Positions 10,996-22,344 are shown, numbered from the stretch's first letter. The stretch is DNA of 64,000 bases from Letharia columbiana (GCF_014066305.1 NW_023501070.1:124001-188000), one strand, 5' to 3'. Notes: generated by a model not told the origin, from the sequence alone. Made by a program: numbers and translations.

Positions 10996-12498
10996 CTACC
11001 ACCTCGCCCCCCTTCCGCGGCTTCTCAGAGTCCCGAATATCATGGAGTCACCAGAGGTGACAGTCATCTCAAACCCAGCCCTCTCCGCTGCCAAACACAA
11101 TTCTTTGATCTGGGCCGGATCGAAGCAGGACAGGTGCCACGTGTCCTGGAAATTCAGTTCCTTCAGGCATGGTACCTTCCTCTCTTTCACCCTAATAATC
11201 CAATTGACGAGCTCTGGAATCCACATAGACCTGGGGCGATAGCCATTGGCATCACACCCGTAGAGGTTGAGAATCTCAAGCGATGCCGGTAGTCCGGTCA
11301 CGATCTTGTTCGTCATGCGGAACTTGTCGCCCATCAAGAGCCCGTAGTCGATGTTCAACACCCGCAGATTGCGGTAGCTCTTGAAACTGCACTCCATTCT
11401 TTCCCCTTCAGGAGAGGAATGAGAACGGCGTAGTGTAAGCTCCTCGAGCGATGTCGATGCAAATTGAAGAAGGGCTGCGCGTACCCAAGCGAAGGAAAGA
11501 TGGGTACCGTCGTAGGGGGTCCAGTAGGTGTACGTGAGAGATCGCAGTGACTTAGCGCTCCTGATCAACTTGAATAGCGTATTAGGCGAGAAACGGCAGC
11601 CAATGATCTTCAGATCCCGAACGTTCGAAGATTGCGGTGCCGGTTCATATGTAGAGTCTGGGGAGTCGAGGGGTCCTTCGACAAGCCGGTGAGCTTCCAG
11701 AGAGATGACCGAAGGCAGTGCGGCACAAGCGGTTGCCAGTTCCAGTCTGTGAGTGGGCGCATTCGTGCCGTGGATCTCAACTTCACGCAGTCGAGACAGG
11801 GATGGCGAATGCGGGTTCTTGGCAATACTTCGCAGTGCCTTGAGCATGAAGAGATCTTCTCGATCATCCAGTATTATTACGAGACTGGTCAGGTAGTGAA
11901 GTCTCGGGAACAGTAGAGCGATGACTGGGTTCTGATCGCCGGCTTTGATCTTGGATATCCAGTGTTCTTTCTCTTCGGCTGGTATAGACTCGGAATCCTT
12001 GACAGCCGCCTGAAATACCCTCATGAGACCAGGATATGGACGATACAAGTCTTCTTCTTCTTCTTCTTCTTCTTCTCCTCCCCATGGTCGGATGGGATAT
12101 GGGACAAAGAGATCAGGATATGGACGATGCAAGTCATCATCTTCTTCTTCTTCCCATGCATTGAAGGGATCTGGGACAATGGGGCCATCCCAACATACTT
12201 TCCAGGGGTTGACGGCCATTTCCTTGACATAATCTGCCATTCTAGGCGCGATCAAGAAACCTCCTAGCAATTCTGGGAATTCAAAGATCGTGAAATCTCC
12301 CCAACCATTCTCGATTCTCTTCAAGTGTACCTTGCGGTACATGTGGTCGAGCAGACGACTACTGCCTTCCACGCGACTATCGTCTGCTAATGTGTGCAAG
12401 ATTTTGCACGACCGCGTGAAATTATCGAGGTCGTTCGGCTCGACGCAGTCCAGAACTCGTTCCAGAAGCTCGTTAGGGAGGTCCACGAGGCTAGGCAT
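10996..12498 (-). CDS. F-box protein with acidic repeat insert
   Basis: This 500-aa single-exon protein starts MPSLVDLPNELLERVLDCV followed by DLDNFTRSCKILHTLADD, a clear F-box. After FEFPELLGGFLIAPRMADYVKEM comes an acidic low-complexity insert (residues about 115-160). In it a DLxRPYP unit occurs twice (DLHRPYPDL and DLYRPYPGL), each preceded by a run of Glu; the DNA shows a GAA/TTC triplet run at 12047-12076. The remainder has leucine-rich segments (SNVRDLKIIGCRF, AKSLRSLTYTYW, SLEELTLRRS, LEILNLYGCDA, CLKELNFQDTWHL). It is probably an SCF substrate receptor. The insert looks like a recent local duplication with triplet expansion. Start context is cactATGC. Confidence 0.85.
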   Translation of the reverse strand: MPSLVDLPNELLERVLDCVEPNDLDNFTRSCKILHTLADDSRVEGSSRLLDHMYRKVHLKRIENGWGDFTIFEFPELLGGFLIAPRMADYVKEMAVNPWKVCWDGPIVPDPFNAWEEEEDDDLHRPYPDLFVPYPIRPWGGEEEEEEEEDLYRPYPGLMRVFQAAVKDSESIPAEEKEHWISKIKAGDQNPVIALLFPRLHYLTSLVIILDDREDLFMLKALRSIAKNPHSPSLSRLREVEIHGTNAPTHRLELATACAALPSVISLEAHRLVEGPLDSPDSTYEPAPQSSNVRDLKIIGCRFSPNTLFKLIRSAKSLRSLTYTYWTPYDGTHLSFAWVRAALLQFASTSLEELTLRRSHSSPEGERMECSFKSYRNLRVLNIDYGLLMGDKFRMTNKIVTGLPASLEILNLYGCDANGYRPRSMWIPELVNWIIRVKERKVPCLKELNFQDTWHLSCFDPAQIKELCLAAERAGFEMTVTSGDSMIFGTLRSRGRGARW

Positions 12499-13239
12499 AG
12501 TGGTGTGCGACAGAATAATAGGATGTGTCTAAGGAGGCCGTTCCTCGCGTCGGAGGTCACAACCAGCTCGTTGACGGCGCGGTGCAGCTAGGCTTGAAGA
12601 ACATTGTCAGTAAATGATGCAAAAGTACCGTCTCAATCCTCGAGAGGTCACGTACATGCGGGTCCCGAAATTTTGATGGATTTGCTGTGTGCGAATTTGG
12701 AGGAAAGATCGTTCGACTGACACCTCGCTATCGGCGCTCAGTCCTGCTGCTTTGCTGTCAAGGGGGAATGCGCTACCTTGGCTATCCACAGAACACTAGG
12801 AGAGGTTAGTCTTGGTGATGTTGCTAACGACTAGAAGTGCTCAGCTGACAGGAGATACTTGCATACTGAGACCGAAACAAGCACCAAATTGCGCTAGTTT
12901 CCCGGATCAACGTCGGTCCGGGCCAGGGAGGCAGATCAAAGGTCAACAGAATCGGAACTTTAGAACTTGGATTTAAATCGCGCGAAGCGAGTAGTTTCAT
13001 CCTATACCAGCAGCATAAACAAGAGGTTGCATACACAGGCAAACTGTAGCCTATTCAGTTTCCTTATTCTCGCGAACGACCATCTCGATCAAGCGCTGCT
13101 CAACATGCGTGCGACCGTAGGAGCAACTGAAACACCACTTAGAGACTGCTCCTGCTCAGAATTGTCGGAAAAGCATGGATGCTTCTGGCAGCAAGAGCTT
13201 AAAGAAGAGTCAGCATGCCTACATCGACTGCCTACCAAC
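12499..13239. other. no confident gene; possible 3' exon of the membrane protein
   Basis: At about 13060-13150 on the minus strand a short stretch reads HVEQRLIEMVVRENKETE before a stop. It could be the last exon of the membrane-protein gene at 13240-14442, but the splice phase does not fit cleanly. I see nothing else. Confidence 0.3.
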
Positions 13240-14442
13240 CTTTGACAACGTCCAGCTCGACCACAGCATAACACGCAATTTCGGCAAGACGTATACAGCA
13301 CTTCCAATCATTATGATCAGAGCCAGTAGGATGCAGAAGGTGTTCAAGACAAAGAACGAGGTTATCAGAAGGTTCTTTGGCCTGAGAAAGGAGATCGCGA
13401 TGATTGTGAGCGAGAGCAATGACGGTGCTCCTGACGGCAATACAGTGGTGATGGATGAGTACCTACACAGTATATCGCTTGTTGGCTTCAGCCCTCTGCG
13501 AGAGTCCACCCCAGTGAACTGATACGCGAAAGAATACCAGTCCTCTAGCAAGATCCCAGCGAGAGCAGCAAATCAACAGCCAGAGCAGGATCAATTCTGC
13601 AGTACCCAACCTCGAGATTACATAGCAGAGAAAGGGAGGTACCAGACAAGAGGGACGTTTTCGAGATCCATCGGACACCTCCTTGGTTTACCCGGATCTG
13701 CCTTCGGCCTCTCAATATGGCCACTTCCATCACTTCATGGTCAACGAAATAACTGTCGTCCTCACAATCCAAGCGAGAAACGCGAAGCGCCAACCAGCTA
13801 GAAGAAGTGGAGGCTTTCGGGTGTGTGCATAGAGTGGGTCTCTCGAGCAACAGCGGCGCGAATGAAAGGCCTTCTAACAGTGTAATTGTCGGTATGGATA
13901 TGCTCAAGCTCCAGAAGGCATGCGACGAGGACATACCGTGCGAAGCAGCAGCGCAACGAAGAAGCAGTCTGCCAGTACCGTCATTAGCGTCTCAGTATCC
14001 AGGCTCAGGACAGCTGCGACGGGGAGGATACAGATGTTCTATGGAAGTGTCACAGACAAAACGCTGTCAGCCCTCAAAAGTGCTGTTCCTTTGGCTTCAT
14101 ACCTCTTTTGGCATCACCGTCAATACGAGGAAGCGCGACAGGTCAACAGTACCGAGTCGCGGGGTTGATCCTGGGTGTTTGAGACCAAATGCAAGGAGAG
14201 AGCATCTTGAAGAGCAGTGGCACAAAGGAGAGGACCTCTACCACCACATCGATCGGAGTTTTTGTCCACGACGTCCCCTGTCCACAAGGTCTCCAGCACA
14301 GTCTCGGCATGCAATTGGGAGGACCTCTACGATTCTGGAATTCTGTACCCTGTTCCACGAGCTTTCCGGCCAAGCCAAATACCCACATGCAAAAATGGGG
14401 AACTTCGAATAAGAGCAGCGCAATGGAAGGGGCGTCTACCAT
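13240..14442 (-). CDS. putative multi-exon integral membrane protein, unknown family
   Basis: No family is recognised. Coding-like hydrophobic exons can be chained on the minus strand. The first opens MVDAPSIALLLFEVPHFCMW at 14442. Next is ICILPVAAVLSLDTETLM with ADCFFVALLLRT (about 14040-13940), followed by a canonical GTATGT-TTAG intron. Then come LLLAGWRFAFLAWIVRTTV (about 13868-13728) and ELILLWLLICC with GLVFFRVSVHWGG (about 13610-13470). A terminal soluble exon, 13430-13240, reads STVIALAHNHRDLL, NLVLCLEHLLHPTG and AEIACYAVVELDVVKG. At least four membrane segments are suggested. Several junctions were not resolved and one or more may be broken, so the span could be a pseudogene. Confidence 0.4.
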
Positions 14443-14581
14443 CGAAAAGCTCCGTACCTTCCTCCGCTACCTTTCCAGCCCAGCGTCAGCCACCAACAAA
14501 CGGTTAGTGAAGCATCAGGCCTCTGATTCAATGCCATAACAGCCAGTCTCTTTTTTCCCCTACTCCGATTCCCTTCCATCG

Positions 14582-15639
14582 TCATGGTCTTGAGCTTCGG
14601 ATGACGCTTATTGCCACTTCGCAGCAGAAGCACCCCGAATCTGAACATCTCGTTCGTGATTTGTCCAATTCAAGGCTTCTATTCGAACTCCACCTGTAGG
14701 ACTCATTGTGCAAATGAAACTCCTCGAGCGAGGACGGAAGTTTATCTGCAAGCGGAAAGCCCCTCCTCACGAGCGGATATTCTATCCTCAAGTACTTCAA
14801 GACAATAATTTGCGTAGATATTCCGATGCCGGCCGAGTTGCCTTCATTCGATCTTCGATCGAGTCGAGTGAAAATGATTCGGTTGCGTTCAAGGAGAGCA
14901 CATCGGAGAGCAATCGGAACGATCTGGTCCGTGTTGTGCAAGTTGCCCTGCCAGGACTAGGTAAATGAGTCAAAGCGAGTTGAATCGATTCAGCTCGAGA
15001 CTTTCTCTTCATCCAGAGCGCAGTCCTGGAGGTCCAACTCGGTGATATTCGAGTCCCGTTCTCCAGAGAATTTGCATGTTTCCCGCTATTCGAGTTTTTC
15101 GCCGTCTTTGAGTCCATAAGCTTTGAGACTCCTTATGGACGGTAGACTGAAGAGTATATTGAAGAGTTCCCATTGGTGCGGTCTCTTGTGCAGGAGCGGC
15201 TCCGACAGCTCTATTGATGTAAGGTTTGAAAGTATTGCTGGGCTCGGAGATCTCTCAACTGCTTGAATGAATAGAAGGAAAGTCGGCTGATCGACCGCTA
15301 CCCCATGAATCTTGAAGCTGGCAAGGTCTGAATGCTTTGTTAGGAGACTGCCAAGAAGTGGAGCTTGGCGACCACTCTTCACAAACTGTGTCCAGATTAG
15401 GACTGAATGGGGATACAGACGCTTTGAATCTCTAACCGCTTGCTGAAGACGACCCAGTGTCTTTTCGAGTATCGCTTGAACTGAGGCCGTTTATACCAAC
15501 CCGTATGGCGATGGGTTTCGTACACGCTCAGGCGAGCCATGAACCCTCGCTCGCTCTCGAAGCTATCGTGCCAACTTTGAATGGCTAAATTCTTGACATA
15601 GCAGGCAAGACATTGATTGACGGTGATGAGCGCGAGCAA
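14582..15639 (-). pseudogene. F-box/leucine-rich-type pseudogene
   Basis: Fragments in several frames resemble the body of the neighbouring F-box proteins: CLACYVKNLAIQSWHDSFES (about 15600), VLIWTQFVKSGRQAPLLGSL and SFKIHGVAVDQPTFLLFIQA (15430-15250), SNLTSIELSEPLLHKRPHQW and FNILFSLPSIRSLKAYGL (15240-15110), and NITELDLQDCALDEEKV (about 15050-14990). Frame changes near 15490 and 15090 and stops in the lower part break the chain, and no intact F-box start is visible. It is probably a dead paralogue of the two genes to the left. Confidence 0.55.
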
Positions 15640-16308
15640 TTAATTTTTTGAGGTAGCGGGTCCGTCAGGATCCGCCTGCCAGAGCCGATTGTGAGTCACC
15701 GACTGAAGTGAGCTGTCTCTCGAGCCGCTGGTGTTCTGGAAGGATGTTGATGGCAAGGGATCGGATCCGCGAGCAGGCTAGACTACACCTCTCGATATCG
15801 GCAGGTAAGGTCATATAACTCCATATCTGCATACCGAGCTCCGGTGCGAGGTTGGCTAAGAAATCACGATTTGTGTTCTGTGCTCAAGGTTCCCACCACT
15901 TTTTATATATCTCAGAGTATCACGAGGAGCGACAGAGTGAGATGGAGTGCGCCTTACCTACCAAGCTACACAGATGCCTGCATCAGTTCCACTGGACCAA
16001 CGCATATGAGTGTTTTGTATTTGATATAGATGTGAGCGTCTTAAGTAAGAGTGTGTACGCGAGGGTTTGGTGACAATGGGGAGCTTCATGCTTAGCGTCG
16101 GGCTTGGCAACCCGTTTCTCCGGCTAAGGATAGAGTACCGAGAGTGGGCACACCCAAATACGTCACTGTCAGTGTCAGGATTATGCAGATCTGACTAACT
16201 GTGCCTTTCCGTCATGAATACTCTTTTATGTTCCGAAGACGAGCATGTCTTGCAGGGTACTACTGGAACAATCTATTCAAACCCATTCCTCAGCACTCCA
16301 TATCCACC
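15640..16308. other. no gene recognised; upstream region of the alcohol dehydrogenase
   Basis: I see no motif or repeat. The frame of the downstream dehydrogenase is open back to 16201, but the better start is at 16309. Confidence 0.4.
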
Positions 16309-17439
16309 ATGACCCGGTCAAACCCTCCCTCAGGCCTCTGGAAGCCAACCCACCTTGAACGCCTGTACTATGGCCCTTCCTCAGTTCACGACAATCTAGT
16401 CTCCTGCCTACCCTCATCATCCTCCAAAGCGTTTATCATCACCGGCTCCTCACTCGCCACCAAAACACCCCTCATCCAGCAAGTCGAGAAGCTCCTGACC
16501 TCGAAGCACCATGCAGGCACCTTCTCCAATATCAAGCAGCATGCTCCAGTGGCACAGCTGGATGAGGCAACAGATGCGGTGCAGAAAGACTCTTCCATCG
16601 ATACCATCATTAGCATTGGAGGCGGCAGCCCCATTGACTCAGCCAAAGCCATCTCCTACAGGACTCATGAGAAATCGAACAAATATCTCTATCACATCGC
16701 CATACCTACGACGCTGAGCGCGGCCGAGTGTACGATGGGTGCAGGATACACGGCGGCGGATGGCAAAAAGACTGGCGTTGGAGGTCCGGAGCTGGTACCG
16801 AACGTCATCATCTACGATGCAAAATTCGCGTTGGAGACCCCGCAAAGGCTCTGGCTATCTACGGGTATACGATCGCTGGACCACGCGGTAGAACTTTTAT
16901 ATCACCCAAAAGCTGCAGAGGCCCCTGCGAAATCGTTGGTTCTGAGCGCGATCGAGGGACTTTTCACCTACCTTCCCAAGTCCAAGGCGGAGCCAAAGAA
17001 TGAGGACTACATCACAAGGCTACAACTGGCATCCTTCAACTCGCTCTTTCCCATAGGACTGGATATGGGGGGTGGTCTAGGGCTCAGTCACGCGATGGGT
17101 TATGCTCTTGGGTCGCCTTACGGCATACCCCACGGTATTACGTCTTGTATTTCACTGGCCGGCGTTGTACGGCTGAAGGCGGAGAACCCAGAAGATGCAG
17201 CTCAGGTTGCCAGAGCATTACCATACATTGGACAGAGCAAAAGTGGAGACGATAAAAAAGATGCCCTCAAGGTGGCCGATGCCATCGAGAAGCTCGTTAA
17301 GGATTTGGGCCTGGAGAGTAGGCTCAAGGATTACAATGTTGGTAGTGACCAGGTATCCGTGGTGGCGAAGACGGCAACAAAGTCGGAGTCAGGGCCGTTG
17401 TATGATGGTGTAGCGAAGATTGTAGAGAGTAAGCTATGA
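16309..17439 (+). CDS. iron-containing alcohol dehydrogenase
   Basis: This single-exon protein of 376 aa belongs to the group III (Fe-type) alcohol dehydrogenase family, which oxidises alcohols or reduces aldehydes or maleylacetate with NAD(P). The nucleotide-binding signature IISIGGGSPIDSAKA lies near residues 100-115, followed by HIAIPTTLSAAECTMGAGY. Metal-binding candidates are in STGIRSLDHAVELLY and in the paired histidines of GLSHAMGYALGSPYGIPHG. The upstream ATG at 16201 would add 36 residues; I prefer 16309 because of its ccaccATG context and because the fold begins soon after. There is no targeting signal in this form; the longer form would carry a basic N-terminus that could be mitochondrial. 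The substrate is not predictable. Confidence 0.88.
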   Translation: MTRSNPPSGLWKPTHLERLYYGPSSVHDNLVSCLPSSSSKAFIITGSSLATKTPLIQQVEKLLTSKHHAGTFSNIKQHAPVAQLDEATDAVQKDSSIDTIISIGGGSPIDSAKAISYRTHEKSNKYLYHIAIPTTLSAAECTMGAGYTAADGKKTGVGGPELVPNVIIYDAKFALETPQRLWLSTGIRSLDHAVELLYHPKAAEAPAKSLVLSAIEGLFTYLPKSKAEPKNEDYITRLQLASFNSLFPIGLDMGGGLGLSHAMGYALGSPYGIPHGITSCISLAGVVRLKAENPEDAAQVARALPYIGQSKSGDDKKDALKVADAIEKLVKDLGLESRLKDYNVGSDQVSVVAKTATKSESGPLYDGVAKIVESKL

Positions 17440-19118
17440 ATAGAGAAAATCACATAGCCAGCCCTTGATGGCTGCTTACTAGCCACACCTTTCTTTCATT
17501 TCTTAGTTTGGGGTCGGAAAACTCCTCAGCTCGAAAAAGACACAAACTTCAACTCTCGTGAGGAAATAACCCCATAATTCTCAGCTCTGGAGGATGATCA
17601 GAGTTGCAATCTGCAGTACCTCGGAACGGAGACCAGTGTTTAAGTTGTCAACTCAGACGGATGTGGATGTGGGATCATGATCCGATGATATGTATTAACG
17701 AAATGAGCGTCTCAGATGAAACTTCAATACGTTTCCATTCAAAAACGCGTACCCATAACATCTGCTCTAGAATAGGAAAAGTTTCCAAGACTGTCGGATC
17801 CGAGGACCAAAACATCTCAGCCAAAGCGACTCCGGTTCTGTAAGGTAGGGTGAGTGCTAGAAATATGGTGGAACAAGAAGAGCATTCGTAGTGTGGAGGA
17901 AGGATATTGATTTCTATGGGAGCAGCTGCAGGCTACCTTATGTAGCCCACCAAGCCAAGTAAGCTATACAACGTAGAGCTACCGTAGCCATAGCGACCAA
18001 CTGTTCACAATGTCTCTAGAGTCAGGCCTTTTGACGCTAAACTGTAAACAGCTAGACCACAAAACACAAATCCCAGGTTCTCAAATGTGGTCGGATCGAG
18101 GTAAGGCGTCCCGCCAAGATTCAGTGGTGTTTCATCATTTTCATGGCCAGACACCCTCTCAAGGCTCATGAATTATACTACTGTGACTAACGGCCACCGT
18201 TATTGGGGGCCTTCCGGTACCCTCCTTCTTTGGCACCATCTATCCCACTGATTTCTATGTCTGCGCCTACCGCTTATACTTCAACTTCTACCCATACCTT
18301 TGTTGTACTTTTCTTGCGACTTGCCATGGTGTCGGTGCTGGTTGCGCAATGGAAGTACGAGAGAGAGCGTGCGAAGAGAGGAAGAATCGCGGGTGGAGCG
18401 ACCAACAAGGGCTTGTGGGGGTGAAGAAGTAGAAAGACGGTCAAAGGGAAGAGGACGATGAGAGATCTATGTAAATATGGTCTCATCTGGGGCAAGGCCA
18501 GCTGTGCGCGGAGAGGAAGACTCACAGGCCGGTCCTGAGCGTGAGGGAGCAGGACCGGGCAGGGAGCTCGAGGGGAGTAGCGCAGGAGCAAACGGGCGGT
18601 GGCTTGAAGCAATGAAGCACGGAAGGAGCGACCAGCAGAGGACCTCTCGAGCCATACACCTGGCGAATACCGACATTCGGAGAGGTTGCGAATGGTGGAA
18701 ATGGGGGCAAAATGTGGGCATGTGGCACAGCTTCCCGCCCCCACCAGAATTCCCTTTATTATTAAACCTGATGGATGAAATCTATGATGCGTGCGAAATT
18801 TTATATGTTCCATCTGAAGCTCATACTCGACATTGTCATCACGAAGAAGTTCAGAAGCTTTTGATATCTATCGTGCTCCTTATCCATTGAAGCTTCTTAT
18901 CCATCTTACTTTCAACTTACTTCCAACCATAGAACGGGAACCCAAGAAGAAAGTCGGTCCGACCCTGGGCGCTTTTCCCCTGTTGGTTTGGTAGCGACGG
19001 TAGAGGACGCGTCTAAAGAGTTACCAACTCCCTCAAAGCTACTTTAATATTTCTCGAATATTAATTATTACGTTCGTATCGAAATTCGAGAGTGCGAGGC
19101 CAAGCGCGCCTACCCAAC
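17440..19118. other. no gene recognised
   Basis: This 1.7-kb stretch holds long antisense frames at 18274-18890, but they lack family motifs and look like chance frames in C- and A/G-biased sequence. It includes the likely promoter of the Zn2Cys6 gene. Confidence 0.4.
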
Positions 19119-21102
19119 ATGGTTGGAATCCCCGGCACTTCCAAAGGCTGCACCACTTGCAGAAGACGGAAAGTCCGCGTAAGCAATCTAATTCCCACTT
19201 CCCAACCTCCTTTGACTTTCTGTCTCCGAGATCCAACGCGCTGAAAAGAAGAGTACCCTAGTGCGATCTCAAGACCCCATGTTGCGCCCGCTGCACCAAT
19301 ACTGGAAGGAAGTGTGAGGGATACGTCAGAGACTGGCGGCAAAGAATCGCCGAGACGTCTGTCAAACAGACCGCCGATACCCGTATCGTCTTCCAGCCCA
19401 ACGGCGCCAATGCCTTTGACAATCAGATCATATCTCTCTTCTGGGAGAGGTACATCCCCTCCACCGACGAGAGCGTTTCTGATGGCTCCCCCTGCGGCTG
19501 GCTTCAACAAGTCATATCTTCCCCCAGCCCGCCAGACACAGACGCCTTGCAGCTGTCGCTCAAGGCGTTGACCATTACTAGGCTGGGTCGGATGAATCAG
19601 GACGATAGGCTGGCTCTGCAAGGGCAATCGTGCTATGTTCGTGCCTTGCACCAGCTGCAAAAGGCTCTGAGGTCCGATCATGCTGTGGGGCAAGATGAAA
19701 CATTTGCGGCGGGTTACGTCCTGGCACTTCATGAGGTGAGTGAGAGCTGGCCTGATTCGATGTGGCCAAGTGCTGACATGGCAAAGCTGTTCGAATCCGA
19801 GTCGCTCGTGACGTCCATGGAAGCATGGAGAAAGCACATGACTGGTTTAGAAGCACTGGTGTCGTTGCGGGGCCCTCAAAAGCATCGCTCTCCGTTGGGC
19901 CGAGCACTCCTGGAGGAGTTCCGTGCTTCATTGGCAAGTCTACTTCAACGCCTATTCACATGTCTAAAAATAATAATTCTCCTTAGATGATAACATGTCT
20001 ACAAGACCGTAGAGCATCCGTCCTAGCGACCCCGAAGTGGCTAGCACAAGACTGGGACGAAACATCGAACAGCCTCCACCCATCAATTTACGACAAAGGC
20101 CTCGTCCTAGCCTCTCTCCTGGAGGAAATAGATAAGGCGGATCTCTCATCCGCCAACGACTCAACCCAGTTCTACTTCCTCCAACGATGCCTCGGCATGG
20201 ACACTGATCTTGACATCTGGTACGAAGAGTTCCTCATCCGGACCCCATCATCATCACACTGGCCGACGCCAACGATAATTCGTTCCGACTCCCCCAGCTC
20301 AAACCTTGGCCCAAAGGGACAAACCCGGCTCTCTTTTACAAATCTGTCCATCGCCAGCACGACAGTCACATTCTGGGCTCTCAAGATCACAATTAGCAAC
20401 ACCATAGCGACGACATGCTCCACCATCCTCTCATCCAACTCCCGCAGACAAAGTGTCGTATCCCTCGATACTGTCGACTCGATTTCTACCGGTCTCGATC
20501 AGGTACCGGACAACTCCGATCCGGCTTCGACTCCCGATGAAGTAACCGCCAAGGCGCAACGGCTATCGCATCAGTACAACTTCGTTCAACGTAAAGATTT
20601 TGCGACGCTTATCGTGCGATCGATGCCTTATTGTTTAAACTTCAACATGGGCTTGCTAGGACCGCAAAGGGCCTTCTTCGCATTGCGCACAGCGCTTGGT
20701 ATGTTGAGGAGCAACCCGAGTCCGGAGCAGAAATGGGTCAAATCGAACCATAAAAAATTGGCCGAGAGGTACGTGAGATCGATGCGGGAACTTCGCTGCA
20801 GCGGCATAAATCTTCTTTCCAACATTCGCTGCTCTTTGCCTAATGCTCACCAGTATAACCTTATCCACGAATTCTTTCTGGCAACCTACGATGAGCTTTC
20901 GACCAGTAGGCCGTTACGTATAAAACGGCCGAGCCTCCCCCCCCCGGCGTTTCCGGGTAGACCCGGCGCCACTACCGCCACGACGTCCTGTCCACCGTCC
21001 CGAGGGGTACGCCCCCGTCTCATCATCTTCCATCCACACCCCCGGTCGACGCTAACCAGCCCACCAGACCCTCCGGAATCTATCTTGCATCAGCGTATCT
21101 AG
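19119..21102 (+). CDS. Zn(II)2Cys6 fungal transcription factor (4 exons)
   Basis: The model is exons 19119-19178, 19262-19735, 19787-19933 and 19987-21102, about 598 aa. Exons 1 and 2 join to give the binuclear cluster: CTTCRRRKVR then CDLKTPCCARC then TNTGRKCEGY, with six cysteines in the usual spacing. The middle (ALTITRLGRM, MTGLEALVSLRGP, RRASVLATPKWL) matches the fungal regulatory region that follows such fingers. Introns 1 and 2 are canonical. Intron 3 (19934-19986) begins GCAAGT and ends TTAG, a GC-AG intron. The last 60 residues are Pro/Arg/Thr-rich, unlike the usual helical end, so a late frameshift is possible. It is a nuclear regulator; neighbouring oxidoreductase genes are possible targets by position only. 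Confidence 0.85.
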
Positions 21103-21430
21103 CGAAAGCGACCATTGGCGTACAATTGTCGCGATATTATCAGGCGAATGTACGGTAGGATGGTGTTGTCTTGGCGGGAAATCGATACCCTGCGAGGTGT
21201 ACTATTACAATATCTATATATCACCGAACGGAAATCTCACTCAGATCCAATTCCCTACCCGTAATCATCTCCTCCGAATCCTTCACACTGTAGGTACACA
21301 CCGGCCATAGAGAACAAGCAGCCGAGGCAGTTCCAGCACTCGAAGCCCGCTGAGCGTAATTTGACGTACGGTACCCACGTCTCCAGCCTCGTGGCGTTGA
21401 TTTGGAGGGGTGTTCCGATCTCAGTATGAC
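21103..21430. other. no gene recognised
   Basis: This is a short intergenic stretch between the regulator gene and the repeat-flanked element remnant; nothing else is seen. Confidence 0.4.
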
Positions 21431-21531
21431 AATATTGACGGAACGATGTCACGACGATATCATCCGTCGCCGATGTAGTTCCATGGATGTCATGTCGATA
21501 TCGATATTCCCTTGCCAAATTATATGATAGT
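21431..21531. repeat. left copy of 100-bp direct repeat flanking element remnant
   Basis: It begins aatattgacggaacgatgtc and ends near the start of the element remnant. The right copy is at 22245-22344. The copies share most positions, and many differences are C/T or G/A (for example tcgatatcgatattccc against tcgatattgatattccc). Confidence 0.8.
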
Positions 21532-22244
21532 CGCAACGTGGGACTATAGGTTAGTGGGTCCATTATAAGGCCATAGCGTTGGTGGTTGTTTGATCAACCG
21601 TTCCATCAATATGCGACAGGTGGCCATAGCGAGTACTATTTGTATAGCCACTGCACCAGTAATGGGCTCTTCATTCGAATCGTTCTCTTTCAGAGCCATA
21701 CATATCATTTTGGTGTTTCAATCTCAAGACTTACAATGGTGCTACGCTAAGTGGCTGTGCCAATAGATCATCGGAGTTGCCATTTCAGTTAAACTCACCT
21801 TATTTCTTATTTTCGATCTAACGCGGGTGCGGTCGTTCTAAAAAAGAACATCAATATTAATCTCTTTTTGTTTTTTTATAAATTATTAACTAGATACGTA
21901 GAGTATAGAGTTAATATACGCTTTTAAACAGTATAGCTAGACAAATTTATAAATATTCGTAGTTAGTAGAGCTCTTTATTCGAATTATTCTCTTTCAGAG
22001 CCATAGGTATCATTGTTCTCCCTCCCACCCACACGCTTGTTTTTTCACTCCAGGGCATATCGCTTAGACATGGGATTTCTGTGCGCTAGGGGATCTTTCT
22101 GGGCTATTTGTTTGCATGTTTAGAAAGGTCTTGGCTGCCCTTAGTGTTGGATATGTTTAATTTTAATCATATATCTATATATCTACATATCTACTTGTGC
22201 ATGCGTCGTTTCTGTATGGCCTCACTGTTTGCGAGCATTAAGAA
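21532..22244 (+). mobile_element. deleted copy of the tyrosine-recombinase retroelement
   Basis: The left part (tcgcaacgtgggacta, then ggttagtgggtccattataa and ggccatagcgttggtgg) matches the A repeats at 40761 and 45062. Near 21700 it diverges into AT-rich sequence. From about 21960 a second A-end (tttattcgaattattctctt) is followed by B-repeat sequence (ggcatatcgcttagacatgg, gctgcccttagtgttggata, tatggcctcactgtttgcga). This is the order A1, small internal remnant, A2 end, B2, so nearly all the coding interior is gone. It lies between 100-bp direct repeats. Confidence 0.75.
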
Positions 22245-22344
22245 AATATTGACGGAACGATGTCACGAGGGATTATCCGTCGCTGATTCAGTTCTATGGA
22301 TATCATGTCGATATTGATATTCCCTTGCCACATAAGATCATAGG
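22245..22344. repeat. right copy of 100-bp direct repeat
   Basis: It matches 21431-21531 in order: aatattgacggaacgatgtc, atccgtcgctgat, ggatatcatgtcgatatt, tattcccttgcca. It starts exactly where the element remnant stops. Confidence 0.8.

Noticed and set aside
16201..16308. Longer N-terminus of the alcohol dehydrogenase
   Set aside because: The upstream ATG has a weaker context and the extra 36 residues are not family-like, though a targeting peptide cannot be excluded.
18274..18890. Overlapping frames of 137-179 codons on both strands
   Set aside because: No domain, no splice chain and biased composition; judged chance frames.
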